This document shows positions 45,467-56,410 of a stretch of 64,000 bases of DNA, one piece after another (within the stretch, counting starts at the first letter, position 1; every line of letters starts with the position of its first letter). The notes below the pieces were generated by a model that saw nothing but the letters and a program-made list of their open reading frames with translations, was not told the origin of the DNA and ran no database searches. Position numbers and translations under genes: made by a program. Source of the stretch: Aselliscus stoliczkanus (taxonomy: Eukaryota > Chordata > Mammalia > Chiroptera > Hipposideridae); contig CM066737.1 in NCBI GenBank assembly GCA_033961575.1, forward strand, positions 104,498,709-104,562,708. Reading direction: 5' to 3'.

Positions 45467-46525
45467 TTACAAGCACACCCACTTGCTATGGTACCACTGC
45501 TCACCACATTCATTACAGATTACATAGGTCATCATTTCTTCATCTGGGTTTGAATTCCTCACCCAACTTGGAAGGAAAAGTGTTCCTCTGGCAATTACAG
45601 TGACCTTGCAATTGAATTTCTCACAGCGTCTGCATTTTATTTTCTTTGTTGGTGTGCCCTCAACCACTTGGGGAAGATAATGTTCCTGTATGCCAGATTC
45701 CGTGTAGGCGGCTCGCAACTGCTTCAGTTCCTTGCTTGCCATTTCCATGACAGTCATTTTGGCAAATTCTCTTGGAGACATGGCCCCAGAGAGCAAGTTT
45801 TGTTGTAAGTGAGAATTTTGGGGGTTCTTCAGATTGGCAACTTTGCTTCTGATACAAGTTTTATATTTTTTGAGGTTCTTTGAATAAAGGGTAAAAATGT
45901 GCTCTTCGATTTCTCTTGCCAAGTTTTGCCACAAATCAGCTTTGGGCTGATCTGTGGAAGAACTAGTTAAAGCTTCATAAAGCAGCTTTGTGCATTTAGT
46001 TCTCAAGGGCCCTGCAGGATCCAGCAACTCATCTGATCTCTTGTCAGTGGTCTGAGGGTCACCACCCCTGACATGCTCTTCCTTAGGTTCCACTGGACTA
46101 GGGCTATTTTCAGGCACAACCATTTCAGTGGCTGTCACCACAACATCTTGGGACGATAGCCAATAATTAGAACTGGAGCCATCCAAAACCTCATCCTGAC
46201 TTGCGTCATGAGAAAGTCCTGAATTTTCTTCATTTCCACCTATAGGGAACAATTTAGGGCTGGCCCTTGGTTTGAAATGAGGATCCTTATAAAGCGCTTT
46301 CCATTCTGACAGCAGACACTTGGCTTTCTTCTTCAAAGCCACCGTGGGGCAGTTTTTGAGGACTCTGTACACAGCCCTGACCACATCTGTCTGCTGGAGG
46401 TGCTCCTTGGTCACATGAAGCGTTTCTAGCTCAGTCAGGTGGTTGCCAAGATCCTCAAAGTTCCTTTTAGACATCAGTTGCTCAATAAGGGAAGCTCTGG
46501 CAGCGATCTGGGGCGTGTCAGACAT
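45467..46525 (-). CDS. TCEANC: TCEANC, TFIIS-like protein, complete coding exon
   Basis: TCEANC is a paralogue of transcription elongation factor TFIIS, expected to act on RNA polymerase II in the nucleus. The 352-residue protein starts [13 protein letters not shown], close to the human one (about 351). The TFIIS N-terminal (LW) domain covers about residues 6-83. A Ser/Pro-rich linker follows, then the TFIIS central domain at about 165-280. The C-terminal zinc ribbon has Cys298/Cys301 and Cys337/Cys340, with the acidic pair Asp328-Glu329 where TFIIS keeps its catalytic hairpin. The protein ends KWVCL. The frame stays open 62 codons upstream of this Met, but a splice acceptor (tttctttgcag) ends at 46534, eight bases before the ATG, so that extension is intronic. 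The coding region is intronless within a spliced gene. An AATAAA on the - strand lies six bases past the stop. Confidence 0.96.
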   Translation of the reverse strand: MSDTPQIAARASLIEQLMSKRNFEDLGNHLTELETLHVTKEHLQQTDVVRAVYRVLKNCPTVALKKKAKCLLSEWKALYKDPHFKPRASPKLFPIGGNEENSGLSHDASQDEVLDGSSSNYWLSSQDVVVTATEMVVPENSPSPVEPKEEHVRGGDPQTTDKRSDELLDPAGPLRTKCTKLLYEALTSSSTDQPKADLWQNLAREIEEHIFTLYSKNLKKYKTCIRSKVANLKNPQNSHLQQNLLSGAMSPREFAKMTVMEMASKELKQLRAAYTESGIQEHYLPQVVEGTPTKKIKCRRCEKFNCKVTVIARGTLFLPSWVRNSNPDEEMMTYVICNECGEQWYHSKWVCL

Positions 46526-46533
46526 TTTTACAG
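46526..46533 (-). other. TCEANC: TCEANC coding exon, 5'UTR part, with its splice acceptor
   Basis: Reading on the - strand, tttctttgcag at the intron end is followed by ctgtaaaa and the ATG. This fixes the start codon. Confidence 0.85.
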
Positions 46534-46804
46534 CTGCAAAGAAAAACGAGGTTTCTGTTTTCTTAGGCTTGCATTTGCCAGTCACAGCTTTCTGCCAGTT
46601 ACCTACATGGTGTTTTCTAAAAGAGCTAGGTAATAAAAATGGGTGTGACAAGTTAGAAAATGGGATCTGTGGTGTGGTATGGTTTACTTTCAAAAGTCTG
46701 ATTCTCAGCACTTATAAAAAGGTGTCACTGTAAACAGCTTCTGCATCAACAGCTGCTTAAAGAAGCCTGCTGGAAGATCTGCTACAACTTTTTCCATTTC
46801 TAAT

Positions 46805-46922
46805 TTTAATTTATTTACTTATTTATTTATTTATTTATTTATTATTTTTAATTAGTTTCAGGTGTACAACACAGTGCAATAGTTATACATTTTACCCCTC
46901 AAAGTGACAACCCCCCCACCCT
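46805..46922. repeat. ATTT microsatellite and unassigned repeat (copy 2)
   Basis: An ATTT array (about 46811-46845) runs into ttagtttcaggtgtacaaca, cagtgcaatagttatacatt and ctcaaagtgacaaccccccc, colinear with 34360-34450. Confidence 0.55.
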
Positions 46923-47749
46923 CCATTTCTAATTTTACAAGATCAAGATTTGTCAGTTCCTTTGGATGGAATTTGATGGTCACGTTGGGGACAAAATCAT
47001 GCCAGTGTCAGCATCAGCAGGGTAAGGCTGAATGAGGCTGGACTGCTTCCCCCCATATCCCACTACGTAACGCAACTTGTTGATTTGCTAATCTTTTCTG
47101 AATATAAAAGAATGAGAAACAGGGGGCAGAGGAGATGCTGTTTAGATGTCCCAAGAAACCTAAAGAAAAAGTGAGCTAACACAGGCTGGGAGGCAGATAG
47201 AATCCAAAGTTAACAGGCCCCACAGTGCTGACATCTGAGTCTTCTCAATAATCGGTAAAGGTTCGACTAAATCATCCAGAGGGTTTATGACTTTGGACTA
47301 ATTGGTCCCTACACCAGAATTTGGTCCCCTTAATGTTTTCTTTTTTTAATGTTTAGGTATAAAAAGTTGCTTGATGATTATGTCTGTGTGAATCTCATCC
47401 TGGGCAGCAAATGTTTACCTAACCAGTCTATTTTTCTCTCCACATAATGTACATATGCGTAATTCTGATAGCAGGGACTCTATCTTTCAAAAAAATCCAT
47501 GGACTCCCATTTTCTAGCACTTGATATTAAATAACCATCACTGAACGTACATAGGCTAACAACACTGAAGCGAATTACAGAAAATGCAGTTTCCCTAGAA
47601 ACCATCTGATAAGTGCTACAAAATGTAATGTCCATTTAGTGAGCAATTAGATTTCTATAAATTTACTTTAAGGAAATGAGAGATGTAGAGGCTGTATATG
47701 TAAGAATTTTCTTCAAATTGAGAAGAAACTAGGTCCCAAATAGTTAAAC

Positions 47750-48245
47750 TTGCACAAGAATATTAATAGCAGTATTATTCATGATAGGTGAAAAGTGGAA
47801 ACAACCCAAATGTCCATCAACTGATGAACGAATAAACAAAATGAGGTATGTCCACACAATGGAATGTTATTTGGCAATAAAAAGATACATACTACATGGA
47901 TGAGCCTTGTAAACACTATGCTAAGTTAAAGACACAGAAGCCCACAGATTGTATGAGTCCACTTACATGAAATGTGCATAAAAGGCAAATCTATAGAGAC
48001 ACAAAGTAAATCTGTGGTTGGCTAGGGCTGGGGAGTGGGAGTGACCAGTGGGGTGGAATGAGTGGCTGCTAATGGGTGCACAGTTTTTCTTGGGGGAGGT
48101 GAAAAATCCTCTCTAAAGTGGATTGTGATGATGAGTTACACAACTGTCAAGATAGCAAAAAACCACTGAAGTGTACACTTTAAAAAGGTGAATTGTATGA
48201 TATATCAATTATATCTGAATAAAGTTGTTATTTAAAAACAACGCA
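47750..48245 (+). repeat. L1 3' end
   Basis: Phrases aacccaaatgtccatcaact, ttggcaataaaaagatacat and gtccacttacatgaaatgtg match the L1 3' end seen at 12870-14480. It ends with an A-rich tail. Confidence 0.82.
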
Positions 48246-48283
48246 TAGAGTCTGATCCAAATTTTATTTAAAAATCACACGGG

Positions 48284-48430
48284 AGGGCCGGCTCAGTGGC
48301 TCAGTTGGTTAAGAGCTCGTTCAAGAGTGTGAGCTGAGCTCTGAGCAGCAGCAGTTTGATGCCCAGCCTGAGCTGAGTTGCCATTGAGCTGCCAACAGGT
48401 AGCAGGATGGCTCTGCTCAGCTTAAAAAAA
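48284..48430 (+). repeat. Older tRNA-derived SINE (C type), complete
   Basis: The head agggccggctcagtggctca has A-box spacing and a degraded B box (gcagtttgatgcccag). The body ends gctctgctcagctt with an A run. The duplication aaaaatcacac is seen on the left and aaaaatcacat on the right. Confidence 0.8.
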
Positions 48431-49098
48431 AAAATCACATGTGAAAAGGCCAAAAATAGATACACAAAATTTTAGACAGTGGCATTTTCTGAATGGTAAG
48501 ATTTGTTGTTTTACTCTTTTCTGTATTCTCTTTGATGAGTATGTATTAGTTTCATAATCAGAAAAGTTATTAATCTAATATGATTTCATGAGAAACTCTA
48601 CATGTTTAAGATATATGCCTGCTGAAAAATGGCATGGTAAATGGATCAATCAACCTTCCCTCTAGAATCAGAATATCGGAAAGGTGCTATATCGCCTGTG
48701 ACTTTGCATTCAGATTAGCATTCGCAATTTCCTCAGTCTATCGCTGAATCTAAAACGGTTGACTCTCCCCTCAAACTCTACTACCAAATACAAAGAATTA
48801 AGTATCTTTGGCTACAAATTTGAGGTTTTTCCTGCTGTTTCCATGTTGGGACAGCTCAAAGATGACCAAGATTCTGGGTCTTACATTTTTACCTCCAGAG
48901 GGAACTGGAGTGTAGACGACATAGGCAGTTTTTTTTTTGTTGTTTTTTTTTTAAGTCATTTAACAGTCAGTCAGTGGGTCATCAATTCAGGATCTTAAGT
49001 GACTATTTTTCTAATGATCAGGAATCAATACTTCAAGATCATTGTTTTTCCTTTTACAGACTGGAAAAAATTCCACTTTTACAGACTGACAAACTGTA

Positions 49099-49290
49099 AG
49101 GGCAGCCAGTTAGCTCAGGTGGTTAGAGTGCAGTGCTCATAACACCAAAGTTGCTGTTTCGATCCCCACATGGGCCACTGAGATGTGCCCTTCACAACTA
49201 GATTGAAGCAACTACTTGACTTGGAGCTGATGGGTCCTAGAAAAACACACTGTTCCCCAATTAAAAGAAAAAAACACAAACAAAAAAAAA
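49099..49290 (+). repeat. VES-like tRNA SINE
   Basis: The head agggcagccagttagctcag and B box gtttcgatcccc are followed by gcccttcacaactagattga, agcaactacttgacttggag and aacacactgttccccaatt. This layout matches the bat VES family as I know it. Confidence 0.82.
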
Positions 49291-49884
49291 AGACCAACAA
49301 CATTAAAAGAGGCCTTCCTAAGAATCAAAGGCTCAGTAAACAAAGAATAGGCAAGATGGTACAGAAGAATTAAAAATATATGCCCTCAACTGCTGGACAT
49401 TTCTCTCCAAATTATCTGCCTGAGATCCTGGGGTCTGGAGTAACTCAAGCAGCTATGTTACCATGAACAGTTCTCAAGCCCTCCCTCATTTGCTGGAAAG
49501 TTTCCTAACAAAGAAGAAATATTCATCCTGCCTGCATTCTATATTCATTCTATATGCATCACTACCAAAGAAACCATGGTTGAACTATGCTGGATGTCAG
49601 CAGGGTGGTTAATAAGAGACAGGTCTAGAGTGCCCACAAGGAGGTTAGGCAATATTTAACTCAGGTCCGGTCAGAATTTCTCAACGAAGGGTCAGAGTCT
49701 CAAGGAGATTCTGCAGGGGATTTAACTGGAGCTCTGCAGCTGAGGTGCCATGCCAGCAGCAGTCTGACAGACCAGAAGAACTTGTTCTTTACACACGTAA
49801 ACCTATGGAAGTTGATGTACTCACGGATAAGCACTTTGCTCTTCACTTCATATGTCCCTTTATTTACCTCTCCTCAAGTATTTA

Positions 49885-50600
49885 TTTGTGATTGTGGAAA
49901 ACTACCTGCATCATAAAATTTACCATTTTAACCCTTTTTAAGTGTACGGTTCGGAAATGTTAAGTACATTCACAGTGTTGTGCAACCAACCTCCAGAACT
50001 CTTTTCATCTTGCAAAACAATTGCTATCTCCCCCTCAGCCCGGTACAACCACCATTCTACTTTCTATCTCTATGAATCTATTTTAGGTACCTCATATAAG
50101 TGGAATCATACAGTATTTGTCTGTGACTGACTTATTTCACTCAGCAGAGTGTCCTTAAAGCTCATCCATGTTGAAGCATGTGCCAGAATTTCCTTCCTTT
50201 TTAAGGCTGAATTATATTCCATTGTATAAAGAGACCACGGGGCCGGCCGAGTGGCACGGTGGTTAAGCGCTGGCCTGGGAAGGCAGTGGCCCCGGTTCGA
50301 TCCCACATATGAGGGCCAGTGACACTGCCCTCAAAAAAAAAAAAAAAAATAAATAATAATAATAATAAAAAAATAAAGAGACCACATTTTGCTTATCCAT
50401 TCATTCGTTGATGGACATACGGTTTGCTTTTGGCTCTTGTGAATAATACTGCTATAAACATGGGGTATAAATATCTCTTCAAGACCCCACTTTCAATTCT
50501 TTTGGGTATATACCCAGAAGTGGAATTGCTGGATCATATGGTAATTTGATTTTTCATTTTTTGAGTATCTGCCATACTGTTTTCCATTCTCCTCCAGATT
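49885..50600 (-). repeat. L1 3' end, reverse, with a nested SINE
   Basis: gtgtacggttcggaaatgtt, ttgtgcaaccaacctccaga and ggaattgctggatcatatgg are the reverse complement of L1 ORF2 tail and 3'UTR. A short SINE at 50239 splits it. Confidence 0.85.
50239..50372 (+). repeat. Short young SINE (S type) nested in L1
   Basis: Complete head. The tail mixes A, AAAT and AAT units. The duplication ataaagagaccac lies at 50226-50238 and 50373-50385. Confidence 0.9.
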
Positions 50601-50770
50601 TTTAACAGCATTTTAAATCCTGTTAAACTTTCTCTTCCCCCTGTGGGACAATCATGGGGATATAAAGCATGTATTACCCTAGGAGGGTATAGTGTGGAAG
50701 CAACTGGGATACAAAATTTTGAGAACTGCCATAAAAAGAGAAAGAAAGCTGTATGTCCAGTGTAGAGTTC

Positions 50771-51738
50771 TGCCAGGGGCCGACAGCATCCCGGCGTCTG
50801 ACAAGGCCACCTTGAAATAAAGATTCACGCTCAGCACTGGATGTCTGGGGTGCTGCCTTATGGTTGGTCATGTAATATCTCCTGTCTCTATGAACCCATG
50901 TGCCTTTTCTCCACATCAGATCCTATAGGAGACAGTACTTTCATGGCATTTATGGCAAGTTCTTGGGGCACCCTGATGATAGCTGGTTGTATAAGTCAAC
51001 AACGGGGCAAGATTTCCTCAAGAAAAGGAACTCCCTAAAACAGCCTACAGCCTGAACTGAGATATTGGGGACTCAAGCCCCTTGGAAACTGAGGCTCGGG
51101 CCTCTGGCCACATGGGCCAGGGAGGACCTGTGAGAGACAGACGGCCTCTGTCTTGCCTATGCAGCTGTGAAAGGTTTCCTTGGAGACCAGGAGACCAAGG
51201 TCTCTCGACCATGAGAGTTCTGATAAGAGACAACTTACTGAGCATGAGGTATTTTACCAGCCTTGTTTTAACTCTTTGCTTTGTACATTGCTGTAGCAAC
51301 AGATACTGAAGCTTTGACTGAGAAACAGAGTTACCGTCTATTACGATAATATGTAGCTCTTTGTAGGATAGGAAAAGTTTGAGAGTCCTTTTGCTACTAA
51401 GTATATGCCCTGTAAGGTAGTTATTGTAACCACTCTTGAGACGATAAGTGAAATCCTTGAAAGGGCCACAGTGTATCCTGGAAAGATACAATTACAAAAA
51501 GGTAAAAGCTCTGAGAAAGAGAAAAACATCCTGATCATGTGAAACATAGCTTACAATTGAGGTAATGGTCAGAAGCCCCTATAAAAGGGGCCAGGGCTTT
51601 AATAATAAAGTGTGTGTGTGTGTGTGTGTGTGTGTCACTCCTGTGAACCTCTTTCTGGTGTCTCCCTCCTTCTTTCCCCTCGCCGACGCCGTCCCACCTG
51701 AGGGAACCCCTGGTCCTCACGGGGGCTGGCCCCCCACA
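50771..51738 (+). mobile_element. Solo LTR of an endogenous retrovirus, copy 2
   Basis: It runs TGCCAGGGGCCGACAGC to GGCTGGCCCCCCACA, 968 bases. The exact six-base duplication gagttc lies at 50765-50770 and 51739-51744. A TATA box (TATAAAAG, 51580-51587) and poly(A) signal (AATAAA, 51604-51609) mark the U3/R border. A GT microsatellite follows the signal at once. It is the same family as 26500-27516, to which it is closely similar, and no internal retroviral sequence is present. It lies antisense to TCEANC in its intron. Confidence 0.88.
51610..51635. repeat. (GT)n microsatellite inside the LTR
   Basis: Thirteen GT units sit where the sister LTR has only ggtgtgg, so the array grew after the copies separated. 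Confidence 0.92.
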
Positions 51739-52224
51739 GAGTTCTACATAGTTCATTCAATAAATATTATGCATCTAGTACATGATACATGCTGAGCCTA
51801 AAGAGATACTCTCTGCCTTGAAGGAGCTGCCAGCCCAGTGGAAAGAATACAAAGGAACCAGTCGATTTCACTCCATAAGGACAGACGCCGGCCACTAAAG
51901 GACACAAGAAGAACACTGAAACCGAATCTGGGCCTGCCACCATTTGGCCAGCTCCAATTGCTTCTTCACCACCTTCACTCTGATTCATGGCCCTCTGTTA
52001 GAGGGGTCCTCTTCTAGTACAGATCTTAGAAAGATGGTCCCTTATTTTCCCCCCTTAAAGCCCTTCAGAGGTTCCCCTCTGCTCTCAGGATGGAGTTCAG
52101 GTCCTTGGCCAAGTGATGAAAAGCTGCCTTCCAGCCTCCTCTGTGACCCCACAGCACCACTGACAGGCACTGCCCATTTCACAGCTCTGAGCCTTTGTGC
52201 CAGAAGCTCCCTGAGGCTGGCCTC

Positions 52225-52410
52225 TCATGAGCAATTCTCAATCCTGAATGCAAATCCGAATCATCTGGAAAAATTAAGGAGCAAAACTAAAAACAAACAA
52301 TGCCAGGCCCTTGTTTGATAGAATGGTAATGAATTAGAATCTCTGAAGGTAGGCCTGGGTTATTGTCTCAGTTCTCCAGGTGATTCTGATTTGAACCAGG
52401 GCTGCCGGCA
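52225..52410 (+). repeat. MER5-like hAT remnant
   Basis: caattctcaatcctgaatgc at the start and ccaggtgattctgatttgaa near the end follow the MER5 layout. A-rich bases are inserted within. Confidence 0.5.
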
Positions 52411-52689
52411 CTGACTGTACAGGCACAACTCCCTTCCCATCCCAGTTACGCTGCTATCAGCCCAAGGACAGCTCCCGCGCCCTACTCCGAGGCTGAACGC
52501 ACAGAACCTGACTTTGGATTTTGCTAGATGAGTGCCATTAAATCAGGAAATGTGAAAAACACCTGTTGTGCACACCTCACCTGAGAACCTTCCTACAAAT
52601 AATAACTGGTGACTGCCATATTTTAAGCGACATGATGCCCCCAATTCCTCATATTCATTCCCTCACTTACCTCTTAACAGTGGAGGACA

Positions 52690-52800
52690 ATGTATATTTG
52701 TTGAGCAACTCTGTGCCACACACATTCATGTCATCTCAATGCTCACAAGAACCGAGACAGGTGGACGACTTATCTCCATTTTACAGATGAGGAAACCTGT
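52690..52800. repeat. MIR-like remnant
   Basis: The run gctcacaagaaccgagacag, ccattttacagatgaggaaa and cctg is the MIR/MIR3 core. Confidence 0.5.
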
Positions 52801-53150
52801 AAAAAAACATCAAGTATTTGCACACTGTTTTTCATGGTCTGTACCACATTACACTTTTTTTTATTGTCTGTCTTCCCTAAAAGACCATAAGAATGGCATT
52901 TGTTCCATTCACTGATACACACCTGGCAAACACCTGGCCAGTGCTCACTATTACTCAACAAATGTGTTTTGTTAAATGAGTAAAGAGCATCCAGGATGCT
53001 CTCTCCTCTGCTCGTGAGCATCATCCTGGTCACTACAGATCACCTTGCTTGTACCCACCACACCGAAGCTCAGGGCCCCTCAGTTTCTTCCACGAGAGAC
53101 CAACCTCATCTCAATTCTAGTTAAAGAGTCATTAAAAAAATTCTAGTTCA

Positions 53151-53258
53151 GGGCCAGCCAAGTGGCGCAGTGGTTAAGTGCTGGCTTGGGAAGCCAGCGG
53201 CCCCGGTTAGGGTCCCACATATGAAGGCCAGTGACTGCCCTCAAAAAAAAATTAATTA
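53151..53258 (+). repeat. Short SINE (S type)
   Basis: The head is intact (gggccagccaagtggcgcag). Three bases of gtgacactgccc are missing. The 20-base duplication spans 53131-53150 and 53259-53278 exactly. Confidence 0.9.
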
Positions 53259-53424
53259 ATTAAAAAAATTCTAGTTCAAACAACAAAAACAACAACAAAA
53301 AAAGGGAGCATGTTGCCTACTGTGGACTAATCAAGTGAGCTCCAGGCGTCAAGCCATTTGTAAATAAGGAGGGTTAAGAAGGTACAGTTCCCAGAAGTAA
53401 GGGGTATTGAGAAAATTGGGTAAA

Positions 53425-53555
53425 TTTCATGACCATTTTGTGCCTCAATTTCCTCACCTACAAAATGGGGGAAATCCAATATCCTAGGATTAGCATGAGA
53501 ATTAGACGATAGTCCTTATAAAGTCTTTAGAAGTATGCCTGTCACACAGTAAGCC
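53425..53555 (+). repeat. MIR remnant
   Basis: gtgcctcaatttcctcacct with acaaaatgggggaaatc and gcctgtcacacagtaagcc follow the MIR core. Confidence 0.6.
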
Positions 53556-53599
53556 TGACTGACAATTACACAGGACTACGATAAAAAGCTTTATGTATA

Positions 53600-53835
53600 C
53601 AGAGGGTGCCAAAAAATGTATACACATTTTAAGAAAGGAAAAGGGTATTAAGATTGTAACACTGAATATATACGGATAACAAAAGATGAATAGGAGTCAC
53701 GTTTGACATCTGCAATTACAAGAGGTGCTCAAAGTGGTTGCCATCAAAGTCCAGACACTTCTGGTGACGGCAAACTACTGCTTGAGCAACGCTGACCAAA
53801 GAGTCCACTTGTATACATTTTTTTGGCACCCTCAG
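53600..53835. mobile_element. Short Tc/mariner-type element (copy 3 of 3, best preserved)
   Basis: The ends cagagggtgccaaaaaatgt and attttttttggcaccctcag are inverted repeats between TA dinucleotides. At 236 bases it has no reading frame, so it is non-autonomous. Confidence 0.82.
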
Positions 53836-53863
53836 TATTCACCATACCAGGTTTTGGAACAGG

Positions 53864-54083
53864 GCATTGGTAAACTTTTTCTGTAAAAAGGCCAGATAGT
53901 AAACATTTTAGACTTTGCAGTCCATCCAATCTCTGTATGGACTATTCAACTCTGCTGGTCTTATAGCAAGAACAACAGCCATAGACAATACATAAATGAA
54001 TGGGTATGGCTTTGCTCCAATAAATCTTTTTTTGAAAAACAGGCAGACTGGATTTGGGTACAGGCCATAGTTTGCTGATCCCT
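53864..54083. repeat. hAT-type MER element (Charlie group)
   Basis: The left end ggtaaactttttctgtaaaa and ggccagatagtaaac, and the right end ggccatagtttgctgatccc, form the known layout of an abundant mammalian hAT MITE. Confidence 0.65.
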
Positions 54084-54088
54084 TTCTA

Positions 54089-54385
54089 GAGCAACGCTGT
54101 CCAATAGCAATGTAATGCAAGCCACAGATAGAATTTAAAATTGTCTAGAAGCCACATTACAAAACAAACAGGTGAAATTAATAATACATTTTATTTAACC
54201 CAGTGTATCCAAAATACTGCCATTTCAACATGTAATTGATATGAGCAAATTATTGAGAGATTTTATATTCTGTTTTTCATACTAATTCTCCAAAATTGGC
54301 TGTTTTACACTTACTGCAGAAATCAATTTGGAGTAGGAACGCTTAATGTAGCAAGTGGCTACCATATTGGACAACATGGTTCTAG
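54089..54385. repeat. hAT-type MER element, second
   Basis: It runs agcaacgctgtccaatagca to taccatattggacaacatgg, and its outer ends are inverted repeats. It is adjacent to the previous hAT element. Confidence 0.65.
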
Positions 54386-54829
54386 TGCATATGCTAATAT
54401 AGATACTTATATACACACCTATACCCCCAGCTTCTGACTACATATCAAACATAGAGTTTACACAGAGCCAGCACGAGTGGGCCCTAAATATCCATGGAGT
54501 AACTGCATATAAAAGCTTGTAAATATTAACTAATACTGCAGTACGGGCCAAGTGCACACATCTAGCCTAACCCCTAAAGAGGAAAGATCAAAGAAAAATT
54601 TCCAAAAGTTACTAACAAATCAGCAGCAACCTAGATCTGTTGAGGTCTTCAGATCTAAGATCTAAAGAGAAATATTAATTTTCTAGCCATAACACATACA
54701 CCTCTCCAGTTACACAGGGAGCCGTCTGTCTATGGAGAGAAATGATGCCAAATGTTGGTAGGGGCGTTGTAGTTCCTGAACAACCACTCAATACTGCGCT
54801 AGGGTCCTCACGTCAGGACGATCCCTAAC

Positions 54830-55480
54830 AAAGGTGCAGCGAGTGTAGCGAGCGGCCGAAGGGCTCGCTCCGGTGGGGTTCGGGCTCCAGGGGGTGGGGT
54901 GCAGCGACAAGCCAAGCCTGTTGCAAACCGTCCCAGGGTGACAGTCTGACAGCTAGCAGACAAGCAGCGGCGGCCCAGAGAAATCGGCCCATCCCCGCGA
55001 CCTCCTCTGGAGAGGAGGCGAGGGCACGTTCGGGCCTACCCGGCCCGGGACACGCCGAGAGCCTCCCCGAACGGGGGTGGTTTTCCCCGAGCACGGGTGG
55101 ACAGAGACCCCAGCCAACCCGTACCGTGTCTCACCGAGATGCGCAGGTGACGCCTAAGGGCACTCCGCGACCCCCGCGCCTAGAGAGAACTTCCGGTCCC
55201 CAGGGCGGGACCACGAGGGCTCAACCAATCCAAGCCCGCAGGCTGAAGAACACAGCCTGGATCCAGAGCGCGCGAGCGGAAGAAACGGCGCCTGCGCAGA
55301 AGGTCAGCGCCCTTAGAGCCGACTCTCCGCCGCTGGGTGGGGGAGGTCTTATCGTCCGGCATCCCGCCATGAGTGGAAAAAAAACTAGCCCGACTAATGT
55401 TTTTGAGCAGCAAAGTTGGTTGAACTACTCTATAGCGCACCCTTTCTGCTTCCGGTCAAGACAGTGCTCAGCTAAATGTT
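54830..55480. promoter_or_regulatory. TCEANC: CpG-rich promoter of TCEANC
   Basis: A G+C- and CpG-rich block contains an ETS site (acttccggt, 55189-55197; accggaagt on the - strand), a CCAAT box (55225-55229), further ETS-like sites (gcggaag near 55275, cttccgg near 55450) and a YY1-like catggcgg on the - strand near 55366. A good splice donor on the - strand (tctcg|gtgaga, exon end at 55135) points the gene towards the coding exon. No TATA box is seen, which is usual for broadly expressed genes. Confidence 0.7.
55135..55340 (-). other. TCEANC: Inferred TCEANC first (non-coding) exon
   Basis: The 3' edge is the splice donor at 55135 on the - strand. The 5' edge is a guess from the ETS, CCAAT and YY1 cluster. 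Confidence 0.4.
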
Positions 55481-55960
55481 GACCGAACTTTGGACAAAAA
55501 TATGAGTTATGTAGTTAAGGCAGTAATTAATTCGACGGTATTTATTACACCCCTAGCATGCATCAGTTTGATATGAAAGTAGTAGACATTCATTAACTAG
55601 TCACGTGCATCCCGCGCTAATCATCTGTACACATCTTTCCGTGCAAGGGTTCAATAAAACCAAAGTGATGGTAGAACTAGAGAATGTGGCAGCCTTCTTT
55701 GCTGATCCCCTCCTGTAAGATAACTTGGGGTAAGGGTCAAGGAAGCAGGACTTTGCTCTGGAATGGATGCTGTCAGGAAGCAGGGTGATTCTATGATTGA
55801 GGAACCTACCAAATCTTATCTAGAAGGAGGGAACACAGACCAAGATTAAAGCTGTAATTAGTAAAAAAACAAACAAACAAACAAAACCCAGCAGCTACTC
55901 AGTTTTAAAAACTGTTGAAATATTGCAGGTCCATCCTGGACATAGCCTAGGAGACTTTAG

Positions 55961-56382
55961 TGTTTTTTTTTAAAGATTTTATTGGGGAATTGGTGGAGGG
56001 GAACAGCGTTGGGGAATCGGGGAAGGGGAACAGACAAATTGCCGTCTTCTTGTTCTTCAGTTTTAGTTGCGGAGGATGTTGCTTCACGGTTGGTATCGTC
56101 ATTGCTCTTCCCGGATGAGGCAGATCGGTCGCTGGCCTCTGGATGTCGCTCATCGCGGCTATTGGCAGCTCACGCTGGCTGCCAGCCACTCACTGTAGCC
56201 TATGGCAGCCCACTGCAGCAGGGGCTGCAGCCCACACCATCACCGGGGCTTGCACAGCCCAGCTCCAGGTGGAGCTGTTGTTAGCTGTAGAGGGCAGTGT
56301 CACTGGCCCTCATGTGGGATCCGAACCGGGGCCGCTGGCATCCCAAAACCAGCGCTTAACCAATGCGCCACTCGGCCGGCCC
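55961..56382 (-). repeat. Long young SINE (L type)
   Basis: Reverse copy from a T run and aaagattttattggggaatt to ggccggccc. The ten-base duplication gagactttag lies at 55951-55960 and 56383-56392. Confidence 0.92.
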
Positions 56383-56410
56383 GAGACTTTAGTTTTAAAA
56401 GGCTATTGCG

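Larger units (their letters stand above)
46534..55134 (-). other. TCEANC: TCEANC 5' intron region (repeat-rich)
   Basis: This lies between the coding exon and the CpG-rich promoter, about 8.6 kb, in line with the roughly 12-kb human gene I recall. A second 5'UTR exon may exist but none could be placed. The antisense LTR, L1 fragments and SINEs inside are listed separately. The stretch 46923-47740 holds nothing I recognise. Confidence 0.6.

Noticed and set aside
46526..46711. N-terminal extension of TCEANC by 62 codons
   Set aside because: A clear splice acceptor lies eight bases before the MSDTPQ start. The extension is intronic and does not match the family.
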